Shown here in pieces: positions 42,093-50,593 of a DNA stretch of 64,000 bases. The notes under the pieces were generated by a model. It had not been told where the DNA came from, did no database searches, and saw only the letters and a program-made list of their open reading frames with translations. The DNA comes from JANXMY01 sp965246745. GTDB taxonomy: Bacteria; Armatimonadota; Armatimonadia; Armatimonadales; Capsulimonadaceae. Both the position numbers and the translations under genes were made by a program. Location of the stretch: the NCBI GenBank assembly GCA_965246745.1, contig OZ251980.1, positions 2,170,001 through 2,234,000 of the forward strand. Direction: 5' to 3'. The stretch's first letter is position 1. Each line of letters starts with the position of its first letter.

Positions 42093-43376
42093 ATGCTCGA
42101 CCTAACCGACCGAATTATACAAACACCGACTCTTACCCGCGCGGCAAACGGCGCGGTGAAATGGCACGCCCCGCGCCGGGCGCTGCAAGTCGCGTGCGGC
42201 GTCGGCCTCGTCGTCCTGCCGTTCACGAACGGCCTGCGGCTGGACTTGCGGCGGGATGAGTTTTACTTTGCCTGGCACAAAATGGCCGCGCACGACTTGT
42301 TCTTGCTGCTCTGGGTCGCCCTGCTGGGGACGGCGCTGCTGTCCGCCGTGTCGTTTTTATATGGACGCCTTTGGTGCGGCTGGGTCTGCCCGCAGACCCT
42401 GGCGTCGGACTTTGCCGACTCGCTCAAGCAGCGATTGGACCGGGCGTTCGGGACCCGGCCCGGCAGGCCGCGCTTTTGGCTGTCGCGCACGGTGTGGACC
42501 GCCGGCATCTTGGCTGCCTCGCTTGGCACGGGGGTGACGCTGGCCGCCTACTGGCTGGCCCCGCCGGCGGTGCTGGCGGCGACCGTCGCGCCCTGGCGCG
42601 ATGTTCCTGCCGGCCTGACCGTGTATTTGATTGCGCTGACGGTCGCCGCCGACATGCTTTGGCTGCGGCGGACATTCTGCGCCCGCGCCTGCCCTTACGG
42701 GCCGCTGCTGTCGTCACTCACCGACCAAAACACGCTGGCCGTGCGGTATCTGGACGAGCGGGCCGACGACTGCATCGGCTGTCACAAATGCGAGACCGAC
42801 TGCCCGATGGGGATTGACATCAAGCAGGGCGTCGGGCAGCACGGCTGCATCGGGTGCGGCGAGTGCGTGGACGCGTGCAACGATGTTTTGGGCCGCCGGG
42901 GCAAACCGGGCCTCATCGAGTTCCGCTACGGGGTCGCCCCCGAGCGTGCCTCCGAGAACCTGACGCTCACTCAGCGGGTCGGCCTGTGGGACCGCCGCCG
43001 CGTCGCGGTCGCGCTTTCGGTCCCGCTTTGCCTTGCCGTCGTCGCCTTTTTGATTTACGGAACGTTCCCGCCGTCGGCAAGCCTCACCGCAAACGGCGCG
43101 ATTGTGCGGACTGCCGGCACAGTCCGCAACGGCTATGCGCTGACGTGCAGCAGCGGCAGGCCGCAGCCGTCGCGCATGACGCTGACGGTGTCCGGCCTGC
43201 CCGGTGCTTCCGTCGAGCCGCCGACCCTGCTCGCTCCGGCCCGCGACAGCGTCACCGTTCCGATTACGATTGTCAGCCCCGCAGGCCAAACGCCGCCGGG
43301 CCGCACGCCGATTACCGTCCATCTCAGTCAAGACAGCCGGGCGGAAGCAATTTTTTACGCGCCCCCGCGCCGATAA
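42093..43376 (+). CDS. ccoG: cbb3 oxidase accessory iron-sulfur protein CcoG
   Basis: The 427-residue protein has about five membrane helices. Before them is FYFAWHKMAAHD; FLYGRLWCGWVCPQT and CARACPYGPLL are in the membrane part. Two 4Fe-4S sites follow: CIGCHKCETDCPMGID and CIGCGECVDACNDVL. The C-terminal domain is Ig-like. CcoG reduces copper during cbb3 assembly. The SD is in the upstream repeat. Confidence 0.9.
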   Translation: MLDLTDRIIQTPTLTRAANGAVKWHAPRRALQVACGVGLVVLPFTNGLRLDLRRDEFYFAWHKMAAHDLFLLLWVALLGTALLSAVSFLYGRLWCGWVCPQTLASDFADSLKQRLDRAFGTRPGRPRFWLSRTVWTAGILAASLGTGVTLAAYWLAPPAVLAATVAPWRDVPAGLTVYLIALTVAADMLWLRRTFCARACPYGPLLSSLTDQNTLAVRYLDERADDCIGCHKCETDCPMGIDIKQGVGQHGCIGCGECVDACNDVLGRRGKPGLIEFRYGVAPERASENLTLTQRVGLWDRRRVAVALSVPLCLAVVAFLIYGTFPPSASLTANGAIVRTAGTVRNGYALTCSSGRPQPSRMTLTVSGLPGASVEPPTLLAPARDSVTVPITIVSPAGQTPPGRTPITVHLSQDSRAEAIFYAPPRR

Positions 43377-43405
43377 CTGCCGCTCGCTCAGAAAGCACAC
43401 CGATT

Positions 43406-43618
43406 ATGCCGCGCACTTGGAGCAACGTCAAATACACCGAAACGCAGTCGGCGGCCCAAAAGCTGAAATCGAAGCCGTCGAGCCTGACCCTATTCGTCGT
43501 CCTGATAGTTTTCAGCCTGCTGCTGTTCGGCGGCCTGATTGCGTACACGATGCACACCGTCCTGCGCCACCCCGTCACCGAAATCCCCAATTTGGCCCAT
43601 CCGCCGAAAGAGGAATAA
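43406..43618 (+). CDS. small single-pass membrane protein
   Basis: The 70-residue protein (MPRTWSNVKYTETQSAAQKL, then a helix LTLFVVLIVFSLLLFGGLIAYTM) lies between ccoG and the copper ATPase, a position often held by ccoH, but it shows no FixH domain. Its last codons and stop lie in the left arm of a palindromic element (from 43610). Function unknown; an assembly role is inferred from the neighbours. Confidence 0.65.
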   Translation: MPRTWSNVKYTETQSAAQKLKSKPSSLTLFVVLIVFSLLLFGGLIAYTMHTVLRHPVTEIPNLAHPPKEE

Positions 43619-43684
43619 ATTTCACTCGCTGATATTTGCAGACCGTCCGAAGGACGCAATGCAGCGATTGGAATTTATTTCCTC
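43610..43684. repeat. palindromic element, family 2 copy 1
   Basis: GAGGAATAAATT near 43610 and AATTTATTTCCTC ending 43684 are imperfect arms, with CGCTG/CAGCG inner pairs and the central CGTCCGAAGGACG. The same words build the element at 51736-51857. Confidence 0.65.
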
Positions 43685-43717
43685 GCTCCTTCCATTTTTT
43701 AGAAACCAAGCGTAACT

Positions 43718-46216
43718 ATGGCGGTTGCCATTTCAACTCAAACCCTGTGCGACTTATGCAGGCTGCCGGCGCGAGCGCCCGTCGCGGCGGAAATCGGGGC
43801 GCGGGCTTACACGTTCTGCTGTGCGGGGTGCCGGCAGGTCTATCAAATCCTGGCCGAAAGCGAGCAGATCGGCGACGGGCAGGACCCGACCCAGACTTCG
43901 CTGTACCGGCAGTGCCTGGAAATGGGCCTGATTGCCCGGCCCGACGCCCCCCCCGCCCCCAATAATGGGGGAGCCGGAAAGGACGAGGCGGCGCAGGCGG
44001 CGAAGGGGGACGGGCTGGATGCGACGCGCGAGGCGGCGCTGCAAATCGGCGGGATGTGGTGCGCGTCGTGCGCGTGGCTGATTGAGCATGCGCTCGGGCA
44101 GATGAAAGGGGTCGAGCGGTGCCGGGTCTACTTTGCATCGGATCTGGTCAAAATCGCGTATAAGCCCGCGAAAGTCGCGCCGGAAGCGTTTGCGGCGGCC
44201 ATCAAGCGGCTCGGCTACGCGGCGGAGCCGTACACGGGCGACGGCGAAAGCAAAGACAGCCCGGCGCGGCGGGCCGGCCGGGCGCTGTTTGTGCGGGCGG
44301 TGGTGGCGGTGGTCTTTGCGGTCAACGCCGGCATGTTTCAGCTGCCGTTTTATGCCGACTTTTTTGTCCGGCAGGGCATCAGCGCCGATGCGATTCAGTG
44401 GCTGCCCCGCGCGGAGTTTCTGCTGTCCCTGCCGGTGCTGTGGGCGGGATGGCCGGTGTTTGCGAAAGCCTGGGGGGCGGCCCGGCGGGGCGCGGCGGTG
44501 ATGGAAACACTGATCACGGTCGGCGTTGCCGTGTCGTTTGCGTACAGTGCGTGGGTGGTCGCGCGGGGCGGCGTCCATGTCTACTTCGACACGGCGGACA
44601 TGCTGATTGCGCTGGTGCTGGCGGGCAAGCACCTGGAAGCCGGGGCGCGGTCGGATGCCGCCGGGGCGCGGGCATTGCTGTACGGCCTGCTGCCGAGCAA
44701 AGCGACGGTCAAGTCGGACGGTGGGCGCGAAGTCTTGGTCGCCCTGCGCAAGCTCGGGGTCGGCGACAAAGTTGTGGTCCGGCCCGGCGAGCGGATACCG
44801 TGCGACGGGCGGGTCTTCGAGGGCGCGGCGCTGGTGGACGAAAGCCTGCTGTCCGGGGAAGCGCGGCCCGCGCCGAAGCGGGCGGGGGATGAGGTGACCG
44901 GCGGCACGGTCGCGACCGATGCGCCGCTGCTGGTGGAAGTCACGCGGATCGGGGCGGACACGACGCTTTCGCAGATGATTAGGCTGGTGGAAGCGGCGCT
45001 GGCGGCTAAGTCCCCGGTGGAGCGGTGGGCGGATGCTCTGTCCCGGCGGTTTGTCCCGGCGATGATTGCGCTGTCGGCCGGCACGGCGCTTGTTTTGGCG
45101 CTGTCGGGCCATGCGGCGGCGGACTGCCTGGTACGGGCCGTCACGGTCTTAGTGATCGCCTGCCCCTGCGCCCTGGGGCTGGCGACCCCGCTGGCCGTCA
45201 CCACCGGAGTCGGCGCGGCGGCGGGGCGCGGCATTCTTATCGGCAATCCCGACGTGCTGCAAGTGCTGCCGCGCGTGACCCACTTGCTGCTGGACAAAAC
45301 GGGAACGCTGACCGAGGGCAAGTTTGCTGTCCGCGAGTTCACGGGGACCGATGCCGACCTCGCTGCGCTGGGGTCGCTGGAAGACGCTTCCGAGCATCCG
45401 CTGGCCCGCGCTTTGGTCGCCCATGCGCGACGGCGGGGCCTGGCGTTTTTGCCGGCGTCTAACTTTGCCCGGCATGAAGGGCAGGGGGTGACGGGGATGG
45501 TCGGCGGCGAAGACTGGTTTGCCGGCAACCGCGCCCTGTGCGCGGTCCGCGCCGCCGCCGTTCCCGCCGCGCTGGAGCGCCTGGCCGAACACGCCGAAGC
45601 GTCGGCGCAGACGGCCCTCTTTTACGGCGTCGGCGCGGATGTGCGCGGTGCGGTCACGCTCGGCGATGCGCTCCGGCCCGGCGCGGCGGAGGCTGTCAAA
45701 GCGCTCCGCGCGGCGGGTCTGACCCTGGAGGTGGTCAGCGGCGATGCCCGCGCGACGGTGGATGCCGTCGCCCGCTCGGTCGGCATTGCCGAGGCGACTG
45801 CCGAGATGCGGCCGGCCGACAAAGCGCAGCGCGTCGGGGACGCCCAGAAAACTCGGGTCGCCGCGATGGCCGGCGACGGCATCAACGATGCTCCGGCGCT
45901 GGCGCAGGCCGACGCCGGGATTGCGTTCGGCTCCGGCACGGAGATCGCCCGCCGCGCCGCCGACATCACGCTGATCGGCGACGATCTCATGCGCCTGGCC
46001 GACTTGTTCACCCTGGCCCGGCGCACCGCCAAGATTATCCGCCAGAACCTCTTCTGGGCCTGCCTGTACAACGCCGTCTGCGTCCCGCTGGCCGTGCTGG
46101 GCGTCATCAAAAACCCCATCTTCGCCGCCGCCGCCATGCTGGTGTCGTCGCTGAGCGTCGTGCTGAACTCGCGCCGCCTGCGCGGCCTGCTGTCCCGGCC
46201 CAAAGAATCTGTGTGA
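43718..46216 (+). CDS. ccoI: copper-translocating P-type ATPase (CcoI type)
   Basis: The 832-residue protein begins with a Cys motif CDLCRLP, then CCAGCRQVYQIL (a YHS/TRASH-like metal domain), and a heavy-metal domain with GGMWCASC (about residue 111). Then come eight membrane helices, the CPC ion site (ACPCALG), the phosphorylation site DKTGT, and GDGINDAPALAQ near the end. It delivers copper for cbb3 oxidase assembly. N-terminal Cys-rich region is as in CcoI. About 100 bases separate it from the small membrane gene. Confidence 0.92.
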   Translation: MAVAISTQTLCDLCRLPARAPVAAEIGARAYTFCCAGCRQVYQILAESEQIGDGQDPTQTSLYRQCLEMGLIARPDAPPAPNNGGAGKDEAAQAAKGDGLDATREAALQIGGMWCASCAWLIEHALGQMKGVERCRVYFASDLVKIAYKPAKVAPEAFAAAIKRLGYAAEPYTGDGESKDSPARRAGRALFVRAVVAVVFAVNAGMFQLPFYADFFVRQGISADAIQWLPRAEFLLSLPVLWAGWPVFAKAWGAARRGAAVMETLITVGVAVSFAYSAWVVARGGVHVYFDTADMLIALVLAGKHLEAGARSDAAGARALLYGLLPSKATVKSDGGREVLVALRKLGVGDKVVVRPGERIPCDGRVFEGAALVDESLLSGEARPAPKRAGDEVTGGTVATDAPLLVEVTRIGADTTLSQMIRLVEAALAAKSPVERWADALSRRFVPAMIALSAGTALVLALSGHAAADCLVRAVTVLVIACPCALGLATPLAVTTGVGAAAGRGILIGNPDVLQVLPRVTHLLLDKTGTLTEGKFAVREFTGTDADLAALGSLEDASEHPLARALVAHARRRGLAFLPASNFARHEGQGVTGMVGGEDWFAGNRALCAVRAAAVPAALERLAEHAEASAQTALFYGVGADVRGAVTLGDALRPGAAEAVKALRAAGLTLEVVSGDARATVDAVARSVGIAEATAEMRPADKAQRVGDAQKTRVAAMAGDGINDAPALAQADAGIAFGSGTEIARRAADITLIGDDLMRLADLFTLARRTAKIIRQNLFWACLYNAVCVPLAVLGVIKNPIFAAAAMLVSSLSVVLNSRRLRGLLSRPKESV

Positions 46217-46373
46217 CACTCTGCCTCTCTTGTTACCGGGATTACATCCGAAGTGTGCGAAAACGGCATTTCTGCCGGGGCGCATTTTCCAAACCTCTGG
46301 TAAGATAAGTGCAGTCCTCCCCAGGGCCACTTGAATTCATACCCGGAGACGCCCTCCGCACAGAAAGCCAAAG

Positions 46374-47135
46374 ATGTACACTTTCCGAACTTATTGCTGC
46401 TTTGCCCTGCTCGCCGCCGCTGCCGTTCCTGCTGCCGCCGATCCCGCCGCCAAGCAGGTCCGCTTTGCCGACATCAACGGCACCACCGGGGTCAGCATCA
46501 CCTACTCGAACGGCGCGACGACCTTTACCGAGAACAATGTCGCGGCGGGCGAGTACCACCTGTCCGTGGACGGCGGCCCGCTCGCCAGCGGGTTCTGCAC
46601 GGATTTGTGGGACACGGTGACGGTTCCCGAAACGTGGAATGCCACGGCCCATCAGACCTCGGCGGCGGACGGCCTTCGCTCGGCGTCTTCCTACTACCAG
46701 GTCGCCCCGCAGAACATCTTCGCGGTGGACTACATCGGGCAGAACTATTCGGATGCGACCCCCGCCCAGCAGGCGGCGGCCCAGCTTGCCGTGTGGGACT
46801 TGGTCCAGGGCGGCGGGGTGACGCTCACCAATTCCGGCTATGCGTGGTCGAACAAGTTCAGCGCGACCGGGGTAAATGCCGCCGATGTATACGGCATCGA
46901 GCAGGCCGCGCTGGGCGCGAACGGGCCGTCGGGTTCCGTCTGGCTGCAAGCCGTGACCGGCTCGCAAAGCGCCGGCGGCCGCCCGCAGGACTTCGTGACC
47001 GCCGGGCGCGGCCCGAAAGCCCCCGCCGCCGTGCCCGAGCCGTCGTCGCTGACCGCGTTCGCCGTCCTCAGCCTCGGCCTCGCCGCCCTGCTGGTGCGCG
47101 GCCGCAAGCGCCGCGCGGCGTCCGATGCGTCTTAA
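46374..47135 (+). CDS. PEP-CTERM sorted surface protein
   Basis: The 253-residue protein has a signal peptide (CCFALLAAAAVPAAA). At the C-terminus it has VPEPSSLTAFAVLSLGLAALLVRGRKRR, the PEP motif, helix and basic tail that exosortase recognises (given here only as key words: VPEPSS, helix, RGRKRR). The middle is beta-rich with SVDGGPLASGFCTDLWDTV. It is exported and then processed. The exosortase is not in this window. Confidence 0.85.
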   Translation: MYTFRTYCCFALLAAAAVPAAADPAAKQVRFADINGTTGVSITYSNGATTFTENNVAAGEYHLSVDGGPLASGFCTDLWDTVTVPETWNATAHQTSAADGLRSASSYYQVAPQNIFAVDYIGQNYSDATPAQQAAAQLAVWDLVQGGGVTLTNSGYAWSNKFSATGVNAADVYGIEQAALGANGPSGSVWLQAVTGSQSAGGRPQDFVTAGRGPKAPAAVPEPSSLTAFAVLSLGLAALLVRGRKRRAASDAS

Positions 47136-47161
47136 AGACTCTGCGCTCCCCCCCGCTCCCG

Positions 47162-47269
47162 CCCCAATTCTGGGGAGCCATACGGAAGGAAGCCATATGG
47201 AGAAGAAAGGGCGAACACAAGGTTCGCCCCTACGGGTTCTTTTCTATTTCCGGCTCCCCAGAATTGGGG
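47162..47269. repeat. palindromic intergenic element (108 bases)
   Basis: CCCCAATTCTGGGGAGCC (47162-47179) and its exact inverse (47252-47269) flank an inner hairpin GGGCGAAC-ACAA-GGTTCGCCC (around 47209-47229). It sits between the PEP-CTERM gene and the methyltransferase. Confidence 0.8.
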
Positions 47270-47366
47270 CTTTATTGGGGTGGGCGGGGGGGCTTCTTTA
47301 CGCCTCTTGATCTTGCCGGCAGGGATCGGGTAGGATCGGATCGCCTTTCAGGAGGAGTTCCGACCC

Positions 47367-48470
47367 GTGCCCGACCTGCCCGCCCCCGATCTGCTTGTCC
47401 CCGATCTCTTTGCCCGCCCCGGCTACGCCGCGCCGCCGCTGCCGTTCTACGAGTCGCCCGACTGCTCCCTGCGGCTCTATCAGGCCGACGCTTTGGAGCT
47501 GCTGCGGCGGATGGAAAGCGAGACGGTGGACATGATCTTTGCTGACCCGCCCTACTTTTTGTCCAACGGCGGCATGACCTGCGTGAACGGCCGCATGGTG
47601 TCCGTAGACAAAGGCGGCTGGGACAAAAGCGCCGGCATTGTCGGCGACCACACGTTTAACCTGCTTTGGCTCGACCAATGCCGCCGCCTCTTGAAGCCCA
47701 ACGGCACCCTGTGGGTCACCGGCACGTCGCACAACATCCACAGCGTCGGCTACGCCCTGCAAGTGCTGGACTACAAAATCCTCAACGACATCGCCTGGTA
47801 CAAAGTCAACCCGCCGCCTAACCTCGCCTGCCGGTACTTCACCCATGCCACCGAAACGATTTTGTGGGCCGCCAAAAGCGCCAAAAGCCGCCATACATTC
47901 CACTACCAGGAAATGAAGCGGCAGAACGGCGGCAAGCAGATGCAGTCGCTTTGGAGCATTACGCCCCCCGGCAAGCGCGAAAAGCGTCACGGCAAGCACC
48001 CCACCCAAAAGCCCGAAGCTCTGCTGATGCGAATTGTCGAGTCGTCCACCCACCCCGGCGAATTAGTGCTCGACCCCTTCTGCGGCTCCGCCACCACCGG
48101 CGTCGCCTGCGCCCGCCTGGGCCGAAAGTTCGTCGGCATCGAGCGCGAACCCGAGCACATCGCCCTCGCCAAGCTCCGATTGGAGGAAGAATACACCATG
48201 CAGACACAGCGCCTGAACTTCGCCGAAATTGTAGTCGAGACTACACTACACGGGGGGGGGGGGGGGGGGGTAGAAAATGGAGCGAGAAGAAGCACTCGAA
48301 CTTTTGCACTCACTCCACGGCAGCGACCTGGTTGCTTTGGCCGCGAAGCATGGGCGCAAGATTTTCTACGAAACCGAAGTCGAAGGCGTGGTCAAACGCA
48401 CTTTAAACAAAGGCTGGGCCGGCTTGACTCTGGAAGCCTGCCTCGGGCTAAAGCCCAACTCGCGGCGTGA
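47367..48470 (+). CDS. DNA adenine methyltransferase, DpnA-like, with G-tract variable C-terminus
   Basis: The GTG at 47367 follows AGGAGGAG. The conserved part (to about residue 285) matches beta-class adenine methyltransferases of the DpnA/second-GATC type: IFADPPYFLSNGG, WYKVNPPPNLACRYFTHATE, KHPTQKPEALL and the SAM motif LDPFCGSATTG. The order catalytic-then-SAM fits the beta class. A run of 19 G at 48252-48270 falls at codon 296. With 19 G the frame stays open to 48470, overlapping the nuclease gene. With 18 G it stops at once; with 20 G it takes another tail. GATC specificity is inferred. Confidence 0.85.
   Translation: MPDLPAPDLLVPDLFARPGYAAPPLPFYESPDCSLRLYQADALELLRRMESETVDMIFADPPYFLSNGGMTCVNGRMVSVDKGGWDKSAGIVGDHTFNLLWLDQCRRLLKPNGTLWVTGTSHNIHSVGYALQVLDYKILNDIAWYKVNPPPNLACRYFTHATETILWAAKSAKSRHTFHYQEMKRQNGGKQMQSLWSITPPGKREKRHGKHPTQKPEALLMRIVESSTHPGELVLDPFCGSATTGVACARLGRKFVGIEREPEHIALAKLRLEEEYTMQTQRLNFAEIVVETTLHGGGGGGVENGARRSTRTFALTPRQRPGCFGREAWAQDFLRNRSRRRGQTHFKQRLGRLDSGSLPRAKAQLAA
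48252..48270 (+). repeat. 19-base homopolymeric G tract (phase-variable)
   Basis: Nineteen G lie between the methyltransferase catalytic part and the nuclease ATG at 48277. Such tracts change length by slippage, so the methyltransferase tail and translational coupling to the nuclease will vary. The exact length may also be an assembly uncertainty. Confidence 0.85.
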
Positions 48471-48909
48471 GCCGAACGGCGGAAGCTGGGAGCTGAAACA
48501 AGTCTCGCTGAAGCGTAACCGCGACTTCGGGCTAACCGCAAAAGAAACCATGCAGATTACCATGCTTGACCGAGACTATACAGTCGCGCATTCGTTCGAG
48601 ACCAGCCATGTCCTGCACAAAATCAAGCGGTTTATTATTGTCGCCCGAGAATATATAGACCGTGCCGAAACCCGCTCGCCGATTGCCTACGTCGGGGCCG
48701 CCGATATCTCCCTGCACGTCGAACCTATCTACCGTCAAGTCGAAAAAGACTACGAGATGATCCGGGAAAAACTCTCGCAGGGCGAAACGCTGCACACTAT
48801 TAGTGGAGAACTGATCCAAATCCGCACCAAAGGCCAAAAAGACAGCCGCACCTACGCGTTCTATGCCAAAACAAACTTCGTCAACATTTTGCTGGGTTTG
48901 AACAAATGA
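48277..48909 (+). CDS. type II restriction endonuclease, Sau3AI/MutH-like
   Basis: The 210-residue protein contains GLTLEACLGLKPNSR, EPNGGSWELKQVSLKRN and LTAKETMQITMLD. These recall the Sau3AI/MutH (and MvaI/BcnI) nuclease fold: G-x-x-LE-x-xLG, PD-x4-5-ExK, then K-x-x-x-AKE. The ELK is present. The acidic residue expected before it is asparagine (EPN). MutH and Sau3AI act at GATC, which agrees with the methyltransferase type. It starts 7 bases after the G tract. Codon use is more AT-rich than the flanks, suggesting transfer. Confidence 0.7.
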   Translation: MEREEALELLHSLHGSDLVALAAKHGRKIFYETEVEGVVKRTLNKGWAGLTLEACLGLKPNSRREPNGGSWELKQVSLKRNRDFGLTAKETMQITMLDRDYTVAHSFETSHVLHKIKRFIIVAREYIDRAETRSPIAYVGAADISLHVEPIYRQVEKDYEMIREKLSQGETLHTISGELIQIRTKGQKDSRTYAFYAKTNFVNILLGLNK

Positions 48910-48918
48910 ACTCGTAAA

Positions 48919-50454
48919 TCAAGAATTGTCTGCCAGGAGTGTTCGCATATTGCTGGAAAGCGCACCGCGGATGTTTTCGATCAAAACGCGGTTATCTATG
49001 TCATCATACTTTAGTTCCGCCGCTGCCAGCGAGTAAATCAGGAAATCAGTCGCGCTGACCATGTTGGGATTATCCTGGTTGTCTAAAATGAACCTTTGAT
49101 AAAAGGGATGGTCTACATTCCATTGAATAATAATAGTCCGCCCCTCCGGTTCCGCATTGTAGATCGGGCCGCTGGCCGACATAGACACTGTTTCAAACTT
49201 GCACGGCAACGCACTTTCTCTCTTTTGTGTGTCGCCGTAGTTCTTGCGCTCCTTCGTGCCACCCTGCGGCTCACGCACTTTTTCTTCTTGCTTCTCCGGC
49301 GAAGCTCGCTTTTCAACCGTCATCTGCGGCTTAATCAGAAGGTTGGCTTTTTTCTCAATGATTCGTGAGGCTTCTTCGTGAGACACTTGGCTGTCTTCGA
49401 CCCGCACACGCTCCCCTTTGACGCGGTTCGCCAAAGCCCGCATCTCACGAACGGCGACTTCTTTCAGCTTGTCCAGAATAATTTCTTTTGGTTTAAGCTG
49501 ATGCTTGGTGAAATTAACACCCATAACTTCATCAAGTGCCGCAGGAAAATAAAGCTCCGCTCGAACTCGGTTATAGTCGTTGTGGCGTGGGAGCAGTCCG
49601 AATGTTTCCGCCGCTGCGACTTCCCGAAAGTTACGCAGCACATAAAATCCCTGGTTTTTGATGTTGATGCCACGATCGCTGTTTGTGCCTTGTCCGAAGT
49701 CAGGTAACAAAGCAATTTTGACACGCAGGCTTTCCTGCTTTTGTTCGCCAGTGGCATCTTCGTAAGTGATGTCGTAAGATTCGTCGCTGCGAATATCCGA
49801 CCCCTCATTTTGCATCAAAGGGTCCACAATAGGCACAGGCTGCTTGTTGATCGTCAGCGTTTTGCCGGATGCAAGAAACGCACGAAAGACTTGCCCTAAA
49901 TGTTCCTTCAGGTTTCTCGCGATTGTCGTTCCATAAACCGAGTGGATTTGGTCACAATGAGAAAGCCGAACGAGTGTGCCGCTCTCGGGGTTGCCGGCCG
50001 CTCGGAACAAGTTTTCCGCTTCTTCTGTGGCTTGCCCTAAATACTTGCAAAAAGAGTTTTTCGCAATGATTTCATCCACATCAATCACGCTGTAAAGCAA
50101 CGGCCTATTTTTCTGCCGCGTGATTACTTCCGTCCGGCGGCAGATGGAAAGAGAGGCAGTCACAAGCCCCATGCCGTACTTGCCCAAATCAGATTTTGAG
50201 TTGTGGTCAACAAGTGAGCCGAGACGTAGCGCTTGGTCAAGCGTCGCCATATCCATGCCGATGCCGTCATCCACAACGAGAATAGATAGCGCATCGCGCT
50301 TGCCTTCTATGCTGACGGCAATTTCAGTCGCTTGTGCATCCCAGGAATTGTCACAAATATCTGCGATTGCAGAGTTGTTATCATAGCCGAGAAAGCGCAA
50401 ACTATTGATCAGCTTGGCTGGATTGGGGGAGTTCTCACTGCTGAAGTCTAACAT
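48919..50454 (-). CDS. GHKL ATPase of the MORC/Hsp90-like type
   Basis: The 511-residue protein starts with a GHKL ATP-binding domain: NSAIADICDNSWDA (N box), LVVDDGIGMD (G1) and KYGMGLVTASLS (G2). A second domain follows to about residue 330 (NRVRAELYFPAALDEVMGVNFTKHQLKP), then a charged coiled region and a C-terminal domain. Bacterial MORC-type ATPases are known to accompany restriction systems. It is convergent with the nuclease, 10 bases apart, and shares its base composition. It may clamp or remodel DNA for the restriction system. I start at ATG 50454; a TTG at 50472 is possible. Confidence 0.75.
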   Translation of the reverse strand: MLDFSSENSPNPAKLINSLRFLGYDNNSAIADICDNSWDAQATEIAVSIEGKRDALSILVVDDGIGMDMATLDQALRLGSLVDHNSKSDLGKYGMGLVTASLSICRRTEVITRQKNRPLLYSVIDVDEIIAKNSFCKYLGQATEEAENLFRAAGNPESGTLVRLSHCDQIHSVYGTTIARNLKEHLGQVFRAFLASGKTLTINKQPVPIVDPLMQNEGSDIRSDESYDITYEDATGEQKQESLRVKIALLPDFGQGTNSDRGINIKNQGFYVLRNFREVAAAETFGLLPRHNDYNRVRAELYFPAALDEVMGVNFTKHQLKPKEIILDKLKEVAVREMRALANRVKGERVRVEDSQVSHEEASRIIEKKANLLIKPQMTVEKRASPEKQEEKVREPQGGTKERKNYGDTQKRESALPCKFETVSMSASGPIYNAEPEGRTIIIQWNVDHPFYQRFILDNQDNPNMVSATDFLIYSLAAAELKYDDIDNRVLIENIRGALSSNMRTLLADNS

Positions 50455-50480
50455 AATTAATCTTTCTACCAAAAAAGTAA

Positions 50481-50508
50481 GATCGTTAAATGTTAGATCA
50501 TGGTGATC
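50481..50508 (-). promoter_or_regulatory. three GATC sites in the leader of the GHKL gene
   Basis: GATC occurs at 50481-50484, 50496-50499 and 50505-50508, just upstream of the GHKL ATG. The last two form a GATCA-TGG-TGATC inverted pair. They could make the gene responsive to the adjacent methyltransferase. Confidence 0.45.
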
Positions 50509-50593
50509 TGTATTCCTTCTTGGTTAAAGAATAACAATGAAAAATTTGGGTATGCCTGCTCTCGAACACATTGGGGAAAGGCGGCGGGGAAAC

